Positions 18,821-27,250 of a stretch of 64,000 nt of DNA are shown here, in pieces; positions within the stretch are counted from its first letter, which is position 1, and the number at the start of each line of letters is the position of its first letter. The notes under the pieces are model-generated. The model saw nothing but the letters and a program-made list of their open reading frames with translations, searched no databases and was not told the origin of the DNA. The translations under genes were made by a program, and so were the position numbers. The stretch comes from Rhizobium leguminosarum. Its GTDB lineage: Bacteria > Pseudomonadota > Alphaproteobacteria > Rhizobiales > Rhizobiaceae. Location of the stretch: the NCBI RefSeq assembly GCF_004123835.1, contig NZ_MZMU01000018.1, forward strand, positions 62,001 to 126,000, given 5' to 3'.

Positions 18821-19956
18821 TTGCCGCTCGACCCTGGGATCGGTGCTGCGGCCGTCGGCACGCTTTTCTGGTACACGTTGAAGAGCTTGGCAAAGTCCAC
18901 CAGGCTGGCGTTGCTGGCGTAGATGATATCGCCATCCATCATCTGGAACCGCTGCATCAGCGCCAGATTGGAAACGTCCTTCAGATCGACGCGGTAGATC
19001 ACCGGCTTTGTGCTCACCACAGCCGGCACCGGGGTCTTGGCGTTTGCGGCCGCAACCTGCGTATAGACCGGCTGGCTGCGCAGCACATAGAAATTGCGCG
19101 CATCGGCACGATCATCGAGCAGGCCTCCGGCTCGCCCGAGCGCCTGGGCAAGCGTCAGCCTGCCCGGCTCGAATTCGAACTCGCCGACACTCTTGAAGGC
19201 GCCGAAGGCGGTGAAGGTGGGTGAATCCTTGTCGATATAGATCTGGTCGTCCGGCAGCAGGTAGACATTCTGTTTGTTGTCGTCGATGACGCGCTGAAGC
19301 GGCACGGTGGCGCGCTGCTTGCCGCGCATCAGCGTGACGGTCGCCGAGCCCGGAGCAGACGATGCGCCGCCGGCAAGTGCGACCGCATCGAGCACACGCT
19401 CCTTGCGTGCGGTGAGCGGGAAGCGACCGGCGGCACGCACGTCGCCATTGACGGTGATACCGCTGGAAGGCCTGTCGACCACGGTGACGACGGCCTGCGG
19501 ATTGACTGCCGACCCCTTCAACCCGGTGACGATGCGTGTCTGCAGAGCCTCGGTCGAGGAATCCACCACTCGCTGTTTGCCGACGAAGGGAAGGGTCACA
19601 TTGCCCGTGGAATCGACGGTGAAGCGGCCGAGATTGAGGGTCTTGCTTTGGGTTGAAGAGAAAAGTCCCTCTTCGCCGGTGTCGAGGATCGTTACATCGA
19701 TGACGTCGCCGCGTCGCAGCCTCGTATCGGCAAATCCGCTCGAGCGCATGAGGCTGAGCCCGGGATCGGTGGCCGCATAGGCAAGCGGCGTGACCGCAAC
19801 CGGACCCATCGGCGCTTCCGATAGCCTGACCACCGGGATCCGCTCGTTACTTTGAGGGGCAGTGGCATTATAGAAACCACCGGCGGTTGGGCCATCCGAT
19901 GGCCGGGCGCAGGCACTAAGAACTGCGACAAGGACGAGCGGCGCCAAATTTCGCAT
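18817..19956 (-). CDS. Wza-like polysaccharide export outer-membrane lipoprotein
   Basis: A protein of about 379 aa beginning MRNLAPLVLVAVLSAC, a lipoprotein signal with lipobox LSAC and lipidated Cys16. A Poly_export domain follows (about residues 60-140: RRGDVIDVTILDTGEEGLF through RFTVDSTGNVTLPFVG), then SLBB-like repeats with VTVNGDVRAAGRFP-type and LTLAQALGRAGGLLDD motifs. Such proteins form outer-membrane channels for capsule or exopolysaccharide. The start at 19956 is chosen over a start six codons upstream because it begins the signal peptide. No other polysaccharide genes adjoin. It converges on the T6SS kinase gene with overlapping stops; whether it serves the T6SS, which lacks TssJ here, is speculation. 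Confidence 0.85.
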   Translation of the reverse strand: MRNLAPLVLVAVLSACARPSDGPTAGGFYNATAPQSNERIPVVRLSEAPMGPVAVTPLAYAATDPGLSLMRSSGFADTRLRRGDVIDVTILDTGEEGLFSSTQSKTLNLGRFTVDSTGNVTLPFVGKQRVVDSSTEALQTRIVTGLKGSAVNPQAVVTVVDRPSSGITVNGDVRAAGRFPLTARKERVLDAVALAGGASSAPGSATVTLMRGKQRATVPLQRVIDDNKQNVYLLPDDQIYIDKDSPTFTAFGAFKSVGEFEFEPGRLTLAQALGRAGGLLDDRADARNFYVLRSQPVYTQVAAANAKTPVPAVVSTKPVIYRVDLKDVSNLALMQRFQMMDGDIIYASNASLVDFAKLFNVYQKSVPTAAAPIPGSSGN

Positions 19957-20221
19957 CAAGTATCCTTTTGGCAATATTGAGAGAATCGGAAAATATCAGC
20001 GGTGCACGACCGAGCAATACCAGTTGCGCGCGAAAAATCAATTATGACAGTTCGGAGGCTGACAGGTGTGGCCAATTGGCAACCATATTGCTTAAGTTGA
20101 GTGGGATGGATGCGGTTTGAACAGGTTTCCAACACCTCTTCCTCGGGCTCCAGTCTGGAACCAAAACCCGGTCACGCGTATTCGTCGAGATTGGCTTTCG
20201 AACTTATGGCGGGGTGAGCAA

Positions 20222-20569
20222 ATGGCCTTGCACATCAAACGAATCTACGAGCCGAAAGACGACAAAGACGGCATCCGCATCCTGGTCGACCGGCTATGGC
20301 CGCGCGGGTTGAGCAAGCAGGATACAGCAGTCGACATCTGGATGAAGGATATCGCGCCAAGCCCGGCTCTGCGCCGATGGTTTGGCCACGACCCCGCCAA
20401 GTGGACCGAGTTCCAGCGTCGTTATCGGGACGAGCTGGAAAAGAATCCGTCCGCCGTTGAGGAGCTGAAACGCCGGATCGGACAATCGGACGCGACACTT
20501 CTCTACGCTGCGAAAGACTTGCACCACAATCACGCTATTGTTCTTCAGCGCTTCGTCGGCAAGAACTGA
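20222..20569 (+). CDS. DUF488 family protein (YeaO-like)
   Basis: A 115-aa DUF488 protein with the conserved KRIYEPKDDKDGIRILVDRLWPRG N-terminal pattern shortened here to key residues R-I-Y-E and LVDRLWPRG (about 6-32). It also has FGHDPAKWTEF and the C-terminal LLYAAKDLHHNHA segment. The family is uncharacterised; E. coli YeaO is a member. The start at 20222 follows GGGGTGAG; an upstream in-frame ATG (20117) gives a tail with no family similarity. It begins a four-gene + strand group with a DUF4142 gene, a cupredoxin and an ECF sigma factor, which suggests a stress-related role by association only. Confidence 0.85.
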   Translation: MALHIKRIYEPKDDKDGIRILVDRLWPRGLSKQDTAVDIWMKDIAPSPALRRWFGHDPAKWTEFQRRYRDELEKNPSAVEELKRRIGQSDATLLYAAKDLHHNHAIVLQRFVGKN

Positions 20570-20716
20570 CGCGTCGGTGACGCGATGACCCGCGGCCTCT
20601 TCGTGTCCGAAATTTCCGGGAACCTTTTCGACAAACCTGCATCCAATGTTCGCTTCCGAAGGCGCACCACCGTTGCCGCCGGAAGGCATTCGGTCACGAC
20701 ACAAGGGAGACAGATC

Positions 20717-21236
20717 ATGTTGAAACGAATTCTCGGCGCCACCCTGATGGCAGCTTCGCTTGGCACGGCTTCGATCGCTGCTGATACCAAGCCGACCGAT
20801 CCTCAGATCGCCCACATCGCCTATACGGCGGGGCAGATCGATGTCACCACCGCAGAGCAGGCGTTGAAGAAGAGCAAGAATGCCGACGTCATTGCGTTCG
20901 CCAAAACGATGGAGCGCGACCACAAGGCCGTCAACGACCAAGCGCTCGCCCTCGTCAAGAAGCTGAAGGTGACGCCCGAAGACAACGCAGTCAGCCAATC
21001 CTTGTCGACACAGGCGACCAAGGAACTGACGACGCTGGAGGCACTCGACGGCACGGCATTCGACAAGGCCTATGTCGAAAACGAAGTCGCCTATCACAAG
21101 TCGGTCAACGACGCGCTTGCCAATCTTGATCCCGTCGGTTCAGAATAAAGAGCTCAAGTCGCTGCTGGAAACGGGCCTGACGCTGTTTAAGGAGCACCAG
21201 ATGCATGCCGAGCATCTGGCTTCGATGATCAAGTAG
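20717..21236 (+). pseudogene. DUF4142 family exported protein, frameshifted near its C-terminus
   Basis: Starts MLKRILGATLMAASLGTASIAA, a clear Sec signal peptide, with AGGGAGA at 20703-20709. The DUF4142 helical bundle follows (TVDVTTAEQALKKSKN-like and MERDHKAVND motifs). The open frame stops at 21148 right after a shared VNDALA motif. In the +1 frame the normal family ending continues without a break (NKELKSLLETGLTLF, then HQMHAEHLASMIK) to a TAG at 21234-21236. This is a frameshift near 21120, either real decay of the last 35 residues or a sequencing error. The original stop would sit 2 bases before the cupredoxin start, so the two genes were translationally coupled. Confidence 0.8.
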
Positions 21237-21238
21237 AC

Positions 21239-21571
21239 ATGGCAATGGGCTCGCTGATGACATCGCTGCAGCTCCCGCTGCTCTTTGCACTGCTTTTGGC
21301 AGGCAACGGGGTTGCCTCGGCGGCGGACCATCAGATCACCATCAAGGGCATGAAATTCAGCTCGCCGCCTGCCGAGCTGCATGTCGGCGATGTGATCGTC
21401 TGGCGAAACGATGATATATTCAGGCACACGGCAACCGCTCGCGACACAAGCTTCGATATCGACCTGCCGGCGAAATCGGAAGGCCGCATGACGCTCAGCC
21501 AAGCGGGAGCCGTCGATTTCTATTGTCGTTTTCATCTCGCCATGACGGGCAAACTGGACGTCCGGCCATAG
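21239..21571 (+). CDS. Small periplasmic cupredoxin (amicyanin/plastocyanin-like)
   Basis: A 110-aa protein with a signal peptide (cleavage near residue 29) and a single cupredoxin domain. Type 1 copper ligands are all visible: His63 (FRHTA), Cys96, His99 and Met102 in the FYCRFHLAMTG loop. It probably transfers electrons or binds copper in the periplasm. Start ATG 21239 lies 2 bases after the ancestral DUF4142 stop with no strong ribosome site of its own, so its expression may depend on that gene and may be reduced by the upstream frameshift. Followed by an ECF sigma factor gene. The redox partner is unknown. Confidence 0.85.
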   Translation: MAMGSLMTSLQLPLLFALLLAGNGVASAADHQITIKGMKFSSPPAELHVGDVIVWRNDDIFRHTATARDTSFDIDLPAKSEGRMTLSQAGAVDFYCRFHLAMTGKLDVRP

Positions 21572-21615
21572 GCCGGACTCCAATCGATAGACGGGCGAGC
21601 AGGGGGAGAATTCCC

Positions 21616-22329
21616 ATGACAGCCATTCCGGTTCTGGCCGCGCGACACCGCCAGCAGATGTCGATACTGTCCGACGCCGATCTCGTGCCCTTGGCGAAAA
21701 TGGGCGACGAGCCCGCCATCCGCGCCATCGTTCAGCGTCACAATCAACGCCTGTTCCGAACGGCGCGCGCCATCATCCGCAACGATGCGGAGGCGGAAGA
21801 TGTCGTCCAGGCCGCCTATATCAAGGCAATCACCAATCTGGCGGCGTTCAGGGGCGAGGCGCAGCTTTCGACGTGGCTGACCCGCATTGCGCTCAACGAG
21901 GCGCTGGGCCGCGTGCGCCACCGCAAGAACACCACCGGGCTCGAGGAAATCGATATGCAGACGAGGTCGCCGGGTGGCGAAATACTACAGTTGCCGTCCT
22001 GCTTGTGGGCAACCGATCCGGAAACCGAGCTCGCCAGGAGCCAGGCGCGGCATCTCCTCGAAAATGCCGTCGACGACCTTCCCGATGATTTTCGCGCCGT
22101 GTGGGTGCTGCGTGATGTAGAGGGGATGAGCACGGACGAGACCGCATCTTACCTCGGCATAAGACCCGAAACGGCCAAGACCCGGCTGCACCGGGCGCGG
22201 AAAATGATGCGCCAGTCGATCGAAAAACAGCTCTCCGGCGCATTCTCGGCCCTCTTCCCGTTCGATGGCGCCCGGTGCGCTTTCATGGCCGACCGCGTCA
22301 TTGCTGCCCTTCGCAACGAGGCGTCATGA
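21616..22329 (+). CDS. ECF-type RNA polymerase sigma factor
   Basis: A 237-aa sigma-70 family protein with region 2 (about residues 35-105: HNQRLFRTARAIIRNDAEAEDVVQAAYIKA in part) and region 4 (about 155-205: LPDDFRAVWVLRDVEGMSTDETASYLG in part, with TAKTRLHRARK). A 30-residue tail with a GARCAFMADRV motif follows, as in a group of alphaproteobacterial ECF factors. The start at 21616 is preceded by AGGGGGAGAA. No anti-sigma factor gene is adjacent. It probably directs stress genes and may control the DUF488/DUF4142/cupredoxin group upstream. Confidence 0.88.
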   Translation: MTAIPVLAARHRQQMSILSDADLVPLAKMGDEPAIRAIVQRHNQRLFRTARAIIRNDAEAEDVVQAAYIKAITNLAAFRGEAQLSTWLTRIALNEALGRVRHRKNTTGLEEIDMQTRSPGGEILQLPSCLWATDPETELARSQARHLLENAVDDLPDDFRAVWVLRDVEGMSTDETASYLGIRPETAKTRLHRARKMMRQSIEKQLSGAFSALFPFDGARCAFMADRVIAALRNEAS

Positions 22330-22585
22330 CATCTCGCACTATCAACGGGAGCTAGGTCCCAGATCCGCAACGAGGTCAGGACTGTAGTGCGGCGCCTGAC
22401 CTTCCTTCGGTGCCTGTCACGCACGAAAGTTGTCGATGCAGCTTTCCGGGGGGCGCACGAAAAATTCATGCCGATTCCGACGGCTCCTTCTTATCGCTGA
22501 TCCGTTTAGGAGCCCGCCTTTAGATCCGGAGGCGGTCCAGTCGCCTGTGCCGCTGTAGCCCGTCAGAGGCTAAGATATGCGGAGG

Positions 22586-23254
22586 TCAATCGTGGTATTC
22601 AAGAGCGTAGCCCGCCCCATAGACGGTGCGAATCCTCAAATTGCGGAGTTCTGCAAACGCTTTTCGCAGCCGGCCGATATGCACGTCGACCGTCCGCCTT
22701 TCTACAGCGTGCGGATCGGACCAAACGGCCTCGATGAGTTGCTTGCGGGTGCTGACCTGCCCCGACCTTTCCAATAGGAATTTAAGAATTCTCATCTCAA
22801 TAGGCGCAAGCGCTACTCTCTTGCCCGAAACCACGACGGCGCGGTGCCCGAAGACAATCTCGGCGGCACCAGCAAAGCTGGGCAGAGTCGAAGCCCCTGA
22901 CTGCGGGCTTATGCCGTGGAGAAAGGCGAGAAGCTTTGAAGGCGACAAAGGACGTGCGATGCCTTCGTCGAGCCCGGCCTTGATCAATTGCAGGTGCTGG
23001 GCACGTGTGTCCTCGCCGACAAGTGCGGCCACAGGAAGCCTTGACTCCTTCAAGAGCGCGCATAGGGGCGCAACATCACTCGGCCAGCCTGCACAATCCA
23101 GGACGACGGCGGAAAGCACTGCTGATGTGCAAGCGTCCGCGACATCGTCGTCACTTGCAGCAAGACGAGCCTTAAAGCCCTCGCCATGCAAAATGTGCGC
23201 AAGGAGCAGATAGAGCTCGGCGTTCTGCGAGCAGACCAGAATGACAGGAGCCAT
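22586..23254 (-). CDS. OmpR/PhoB-type regulator with degenerate receiver domain (copy A)
   Basis: A 222-aa protein with an N-terminal receiver-like domain (about 1-115) and a C-terminal winged-helix DNA-binding domain (about 130-220: LAPIEMRILKFLLERSGQVSTR, TVDVHIGRLRKAF and GAGYAL). The receiver keeps an Asp at the usual phosphorylation site (VVLDCAG) but lacks the acidic pair near the N-terminus (ILVCSQNAE). It has Arg-Pro instead of the conserved Lys-Pro (GIARPLSP). It may therefore act without phosphorylation. It is the last gene of the minus operon with the SDR, TPP enzyme and aminotransferase (39-base gap). A paralogue with the same alterations lies at 33538-34230. No histidine kinase is encoded nearby. 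Confidence 0.85.
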   Translation of the reverse strand: MAPVILVCSQNAELYLLLAHILHGEGFKARLAASDDDVADACTSAVLSAVVLDCAGWPSDVAPLCALLKESRLPVAALVGEDTRAQHLQLIKAGLDEGIARPLSPSKLLAFLHGISPQSGASTLPSFAGAAEIVFGHRAVVVSGKRVALAPIEMRILKFLLERSGQVSTRKQLIEAVWSDPHAVERRTVDVHIGRLRKAFAELRNLRIRTVYGAGYALEYHD

Positions 23255-23293
23255 GTCGATTGCCTTTTTTTCTCGCCTGACGAAACGGCGAAC

Positions 23294-24070
23294 TCAGCTC
23301 GGCGCGAACTCGCCACCGTTGACATCTATGATGGCTCCATTGACGAACCCGGCATCCTCCGATGCCAGGAACGCGATTACTGCGGCGACGTCGTCTGGAG
23401 CACCGAGCCGACCGGCCGGAATACGGGCGAGCGCTTCGATGTTGATCTTGCTTTGCGGGGAGCCTGTCAGTGGCGTCAGGACGCGACCTGGCGCCACCAC
23501 ATTCGATGTTATGCCATAGGGACCATATTGAGAGACCAGCACGCGGGACAATCCTGAAAGTGCGGCTTTAGACGTCGCATAGCCCGCGCCGGCGATCCGT
23601 GGTCTCGTCCGGCCGGCAAGAGAACCGACGAATATAACGCGTCCATAACCCATTTCCTTCATGGCAGGCAGAACCGCCCGGCAGCACAACATCGTCCCTG
23701 TCAGGTTGACAGCGAGCACGTCGTTCCACTCTTCAAGGGTAAGGTCGGCGACCTGATGAGGGCCGTCGGGACCTTTCGGTGATATCCCCGCGTTGCAGAC
23801 GAGTATCCCAGGTGCGCCCAGGTCACGGGCGACTTCGCCGAAAAAGGAATTGATTGCCGCCGGTTCGCGCAGATCAACCCTTCTCGCAAGCGAGCGCTCC
23901 GGCCCGAAAGCCTCGGCAAGCGCGGCACCCGCGGCCATGACGCTTGCCTCACCATGGCTGAAGACGGCAACCCGATGACCGGCGCCGAGCAGACGAAGCG
24001 CAGTGGCAAGACCGATTCCGGTTGTGCCACCGGTGATGACTGCAACATGCGGACTGCCACCAGGGCTCAT
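23294..24070 (-). CDS. Short-chain dehydrogenase/reductase
   Basis: SDR of 258 aa. The NAD(P)-binding motif is TGGTTGIG (about residues 13-20), the structural NAG is in CNAGISPKG, and the catalytic residues are Ser in VGSLAG and Tyr/Lys in GYATSKAAL. The end VNGAIIDVNGGEF is typical of the FabG/3-oxoacyl reductase-like classical group. The start at 24070 overlaps the stop of the TPP enzyme (ATGA); the longer frame upstream is shadow. In this operon it probably reduces a keto group formed or used by the neighbouring TPP enzyme or aminotransferase. Substrate unknown. Confidence 0.87.
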   Translation of the reverse strand: MSPGGSPHVAVITGGTTGIGLATALRLLGAGHRVAVFSHGEASVMAAGAALAEAFGPERSLARRVDLREPAAINSFFGEVARDLGAPGILVCNAGISPKGPDGPHQVADLTLEEWNDVLAVNLTGTMLCCRAVLPAMKEMGYGRVIFVGSLAGRTRPRIAGAGYATSKAALSGLSRVLVSQYGPYGITSNVVAPGRVLTPLTGSPQSKINIEALARIPAGRLGAPDDVAAVIAFLASEDAGFVNGAIIDVNGGEFAPS

Positions 24071-25779
24071 GCCACTTGATCCATTGCAGCAAATAGCGAA
24101 AGGGGTGGATGCGCGGCCGCCTCTGTTATTACCTCGATCAGCAGGGGACCTTCTTCTCCCAGACCGCGCTCGAGGTATCGAGGAAGATCCGCGGGATCGG
24201 AGATTCGGACCGCCGGGCAGCCGCAAGCTTCGGCGATCCGCCGATGATCGACATCCGCGAAGCTGCAGGCAGTCGTGAACGTGCCGAACTTGACAGTTTC
24301 AGCATCACGTTGGAAGCCGAGGATACCGTTGTTCAAAACGATGATGAGTACGGGAAGCTTGCTCCGAACCATGGTTTCCAGCTCCGCCCAGCTGTGGGCG
24401 AAACCGCCGTCCCCCACGATGGTGACAACTGGTTTGTCCGGCTTCGCCGCTTTTGCGCCGAGCGCAAGTGGTAAGCCCCACCCGAGTCCGGCAAGGCCGC
24501 GCGGCGACAGGAAGCGCATACCGGGGGAAAGAGCCCGCAACTGGCCGGCTATCCACATCGAAGAATAGCTCGCATCGGAAACAACGGTCGTATCTGCCGT
24601 CAGCACTTGCTGCAGGCCGGACATGACCCGCTCGGGACGGATCGGACTTTTCTCTGAACGAGCAACAGATTGGCGCTCCATGTCAAACGAGCGCCAAAAT
24701 CCAGCGATACGAGTCGTCAACTTATCGCGCTGCAATGCGCGGTGCGACAGATCGCGTCGGGCCAGCGCGCTACGCAGCGCGCTAATGGTTTCGGCCGCAT
24801 CGCCCGCCAATCGGATCGCTTCGTAGTTGCGCCCGATTTCGGTGGGATCGACATCGATGTGGATGACTGATGCGGACCGGGGGATTTGGCGCCAACTATC
24901 GGTGCCATTCTGGTTGGTTCGCGTTCCGACCAGAATGACGAGATCGGCCTCTTCGACAAGGGCAAGAGTATGCCGTCCGAGCGATCGCGGCCCGACGAGA
25001 GCGCCAAGAACGCCGGCTGACAACGGGTGGTATTCGTCGACCGCGCCTTTTCCCATATTGGTCGTCAGCACGGGAAGCGAGGCTTCGTCCTGTAGGCCTG
25101 AAAGCTCGCCGGCGGCATGGCTTGCATGAACGCCTCCTCCGGCGATGACGATGGGTGCCTGGGCTGCGGCGATCATCGAGGCCGCGCGCTCGATGTCACT
25201 ATCGCACGGACGCAACCGATCGAGTGGCCAGTGGCCAAGCACAGCCTCACGACGAAAGAGCGAAGGGGATATTTGTTCCCGCAAGAGGTCGGCAGGGAGC
25301 AGGAGAGCTGCCGGTCCCGGCCGGCCCGAGGCGGCTGCTGTGAAAGCAGCATCGACATAGTCGTCGATCCGCTCCGCAACCAGCACCTTGCGCACCCACT
25401 TCGTGCAGGATTGGAATAGGATGAGATGATCGAGTTCCTGGAATGCATTGCGATCAGCCTGGTCTCGTTCGACATCCTGGACGAGAGCAACGACCGGAAC
25501 GCTAGCCTTCAGCGCTTCGGCCAGCGGCGGAACGAGAAGCGTTGCGGCAGGTCCGTTCTGCGCTGCTACCACGCCAACCTTGCCGGACAGCCGCGCATAG
25601 CCATCGGCCATGGTCCCTCCCATGATGTTTTCCTGTCGGTAGGCGATTTGGCGTATGCCGATTGCTTCGGCCGCAAGGATAACCGCCGAAGGCAGGCTCT
25701 GAGCAAAGATATGGGTGACGTCGTGCCTTTTCAGGGAAAGAGCGATCCGCTCGGCGACGGTTGTATGATCAGTTGCCAT
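24067..25779 (-). CDS. Thiamine diphosphate-dependent enzyme of the acetolactate synthase family
   Basis: 570 aa with the three-domain ThDP fold. Catalytic Glu50 is in YRQENIMGGTMADGYAR. The cofactor motif is GDGGFAHSWAELETM, ending in IVLNN (about 445-475), and the central domain has VDPTEIGRNYEA. The family includes acetolactate synthase, glyoxylate carboligase, oxalyl-CoA decarboxylase and sulfoacetaldehyde acetyltransferase; the sequence alone does not choose among these. No small regulatory subunit gene adjoins, arguing against branched-chain amino acid synthesis. It starts 2 bases after the aminotransferase stop and overlaps the SDR gene, so the three act in one pathway. Confidence 0.85.
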   Translation of the reverse strand: MATDHTTVAERIALSLKRHDVTHIFAQSLPSAVILAAEAIGIRQIAYRQENIMGGTMADGYARLSGKVGVVAAQNGPAATLLVPPLAEALKASVPVVALVQDVERDQADRNAFQELDHLILFQSCTKWVRKVLVAERIDDYVDAAFTAAASGRPGPAALLLPADLLREQISPSLFRREAVLGHWPLDRLRPCDSDIERAASMIAAAQAPIVIAGGGVHASHAAGELSGLQDEASLPVLTTNMGKGAVDEYHPLSAGVLGALVGPRSLGRHTLALVEEADLVILVGTRTNQNGTDSWRQIPRSASVIHIDVDPTEIGRNYEAIRLAGDAAETISALRSALARRDLSHRALQRDKLTTRIAGFWRSFDMERQSVARSEKSPIRPERVMSGLQQVLTADTTVVSDASYSSMWIAGQLRALSPGMRFLSPRGLAGLGWGLPLALGAKAAKPDKPVVTIVGDGGFAHSWAELETMVRSKLPVLIIVLNNGILGFQRDAETVKFGTFTTACSFADVDHRRIAEACGCPAVRISDPADLPRYLERGLGEEGPLLIEVITEAAAHPPLSLFAAMDQVA

Positions 25780-25781
25780 GG

Positions 25782-27143
25782 TCAGATGCCTTCTTCGGTT
25801 GGAGTTGCTTCGAGGATTGAAAGGAAGTCTGCGAAGGCTGAGACGACCGCATCACCGTCAGCAGTCGTCATTGCTGTCGAAAGGCACGCCGCAGCGCCAT
25901 TGGGAAGCAGGATGCCGCAATTGAGGAAATGCCTGGAGAGACGCCCCATCAACTCGGCCTCTTCCGGGGCAAGATACGCCTCGCGGAAGTCCGTTGGCTG
26001 CTTTCCTTTCGGATGGATACGAAACAAGGATGCCGCCCCCGTCACGCTGAAGGCTGCCCCGTGGCGCTCGATTTCCTTTCGAAGCCCAGCCCGGATGCCA
26101 TCGCCAAGGCTCTCGAGCGCAGCGAAAGCGCCATCCGTCATCGCCTCCATGGCGACCCGGCCCGCAACCATCGATACGGGATTTGCCGAAAACGTGCCGC
26201 CTTGCGGCAGCAGCGGCTTTCCGCTGTCGCTTGCGAACACCCGCATCACGTCCTTGCGCCCACCGATCGCCCCGACGGGAAAACCTCCGCCGATGATTTT
26301 GCCGGCGGCGACCAAATCGGGGTGGAGACCATAGCGGGCCGACGCCCCCGCGTATGACTGCCGCAGATTGAGGACCTCATCGGCAACAATGAGAATCCCA
26401 TATTGCTTCGCGATCGCCTCGACAGCGGCAAGAAAGCTCGGCTCAGGCGCCATCAGCCCCGCGCGGCTCGGCATCGGATCGATCAGGATACAAGCCAGTG
26501 AAGGGGCAGCCGAAGCAATTCGGCGCTCCAGATCCGCGATGTCATTGAAGCGGATAACCGTAACCTCGTCCCTTACCGAAGGCGGCATTCCGCGATAGGT
26601 CGGTACGGCCGGCGACCGCAACGGGTCGTTCCATATAGCCGGTGACACCGCCTGCCCCGTTTCCGCCCAGTCGTAAGCGCCGTGATAGGCGCCTTCGATC
26701 CGCGCGATGCCTGGCCGGCATGTGAAAGCGCGGGCCGCCTTGATCGCAAACATTACAGCCTCGGTCCCGCTGTTGACGAAGCGAATATGTTCGATCGCCG
26801 GAATGCGCTCGATCAGTAGCTCTGCCAGCGTGATCTCGTGCTCGGTTGGGTTGGAGAAACACGTTCCGCGATGAAGCAGATCTGCGACCGCGTCGGCAAC
26901 TGGAAGAAAGCCATGGCCGTGTATCAGCGTCGTGAAATTATTGTTTAGGTCGAGGAGGCGGTTGCCGTCGACATCGATGAGATAGGCTCCCTCCCCGCGC
27001 GAAATGTAGAGCGGGCTGGGCTCGTGATCGACGGTGACCCGCGTGATCCCGGTTGGAAACACGCGGCGACCCTTTTTAAAGAAATGTTCGGACCTCGACC
27101 GGGGAAATCCCCGGCCGTTGCGAAGGACATTTGGGTGAAACAT
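25782..27143 (-). CDS. Class III PLP aminotransferase (glutamate-1-semialdehyde aminomutase-like)
   Basis: 453 aa, fold-type I, class III. Visible motifs are the cofactor Asp in ILIVADEVLNLR and the Schiff-base Lys in AAGKIIGGGFPVGAIGG. The N-terminal strand is ITRVTVDHEPSPLYISRGEGAYLIDVDGN in part. It resembles the GSA-aminomutase subgroup, many members of which are plain transaminases of amino acids or amines. The ATG at 27143 with GGAG eight bases upstream is preferred to an in-frame TTG at 27161. First gene of the minus operon (aminotransferase, TPP enzyme, SDR, regulator) and preceded by two GntR-like operator sites. Confidence 0.87.
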   Translation of the reverse strand: MFHPNVLRNGRGFPRSRSEHFFKKGRRVFPTGITRVTVDHEPSPLYISRGEGAYLIDVDGNRLLDLNNNFTTLIHGHGFLPVADAVADLLHRGTCFSNPTEHEITLAELLIERIPAIEHIRFVNSGTEAVMFAIKAARAFTCRPGIARIEGAYHGAYDWAETGQAVSPAIWNDPLRSPAVPTYRGMPPSVRDEVTVIRFNDIADLERRIASAAPSLACILIDPMPSRAGLMAPEPSFLAAVEAIAKQYGILIVADEVLNLRQSYAGASARYGLHPDLVAAGKIIGGGFPVGAIGGRKDVMRVFASDSGKPLLPQGGTFSANPVSMVAGRVAMEAMTDGAFAALESLGDGIRAGLRKEIERHGAAFSVTGAASLFRIHPKGKQPTDFREAYLAPEEAELMGRLSRHFLNCGILLPNGAAACLSTAMTTADGDAVVSAFADFLSILEATPTEEGI

Positions 27144-27186
27144 TCGATCTTCTCCGGCCAACGAGGGTCGCGGCGCAACCCTTCAT

Positions 27187-27235
27187 AATTTTGTTATCAC
27201 AAAAATCATGAACCCGAAGAAGTTGCAACAAAAAA
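27187..27235. promoter_or_regulatory. Two candidate GntR operator sites upstream of the aminotransferase operon
   Basis: AATTTTGTTATCACAAAAAT (27187-27206) matches the perfect palindrome beside the GntR gene at 16 of 20 positions. A second site centred on GTTGCAAC (27222-27229) keeps the core and right arm. The two centres are 29 bases apart, close to three helical turns. They lie between the GntR gene end and the aminotransferase start, where a repressor of the operon would bind. Confidence 0.6.
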
Positions 27236-27250
27236 ATCCGGCTGCCGACG

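Noticed and set aside
20157..20182. GGAACC followed by CGTATT, resembling an EcfG-type promoter before DUF488
   Set aside because: Spacing is short and the -10 is a poor match, so it could be chance.
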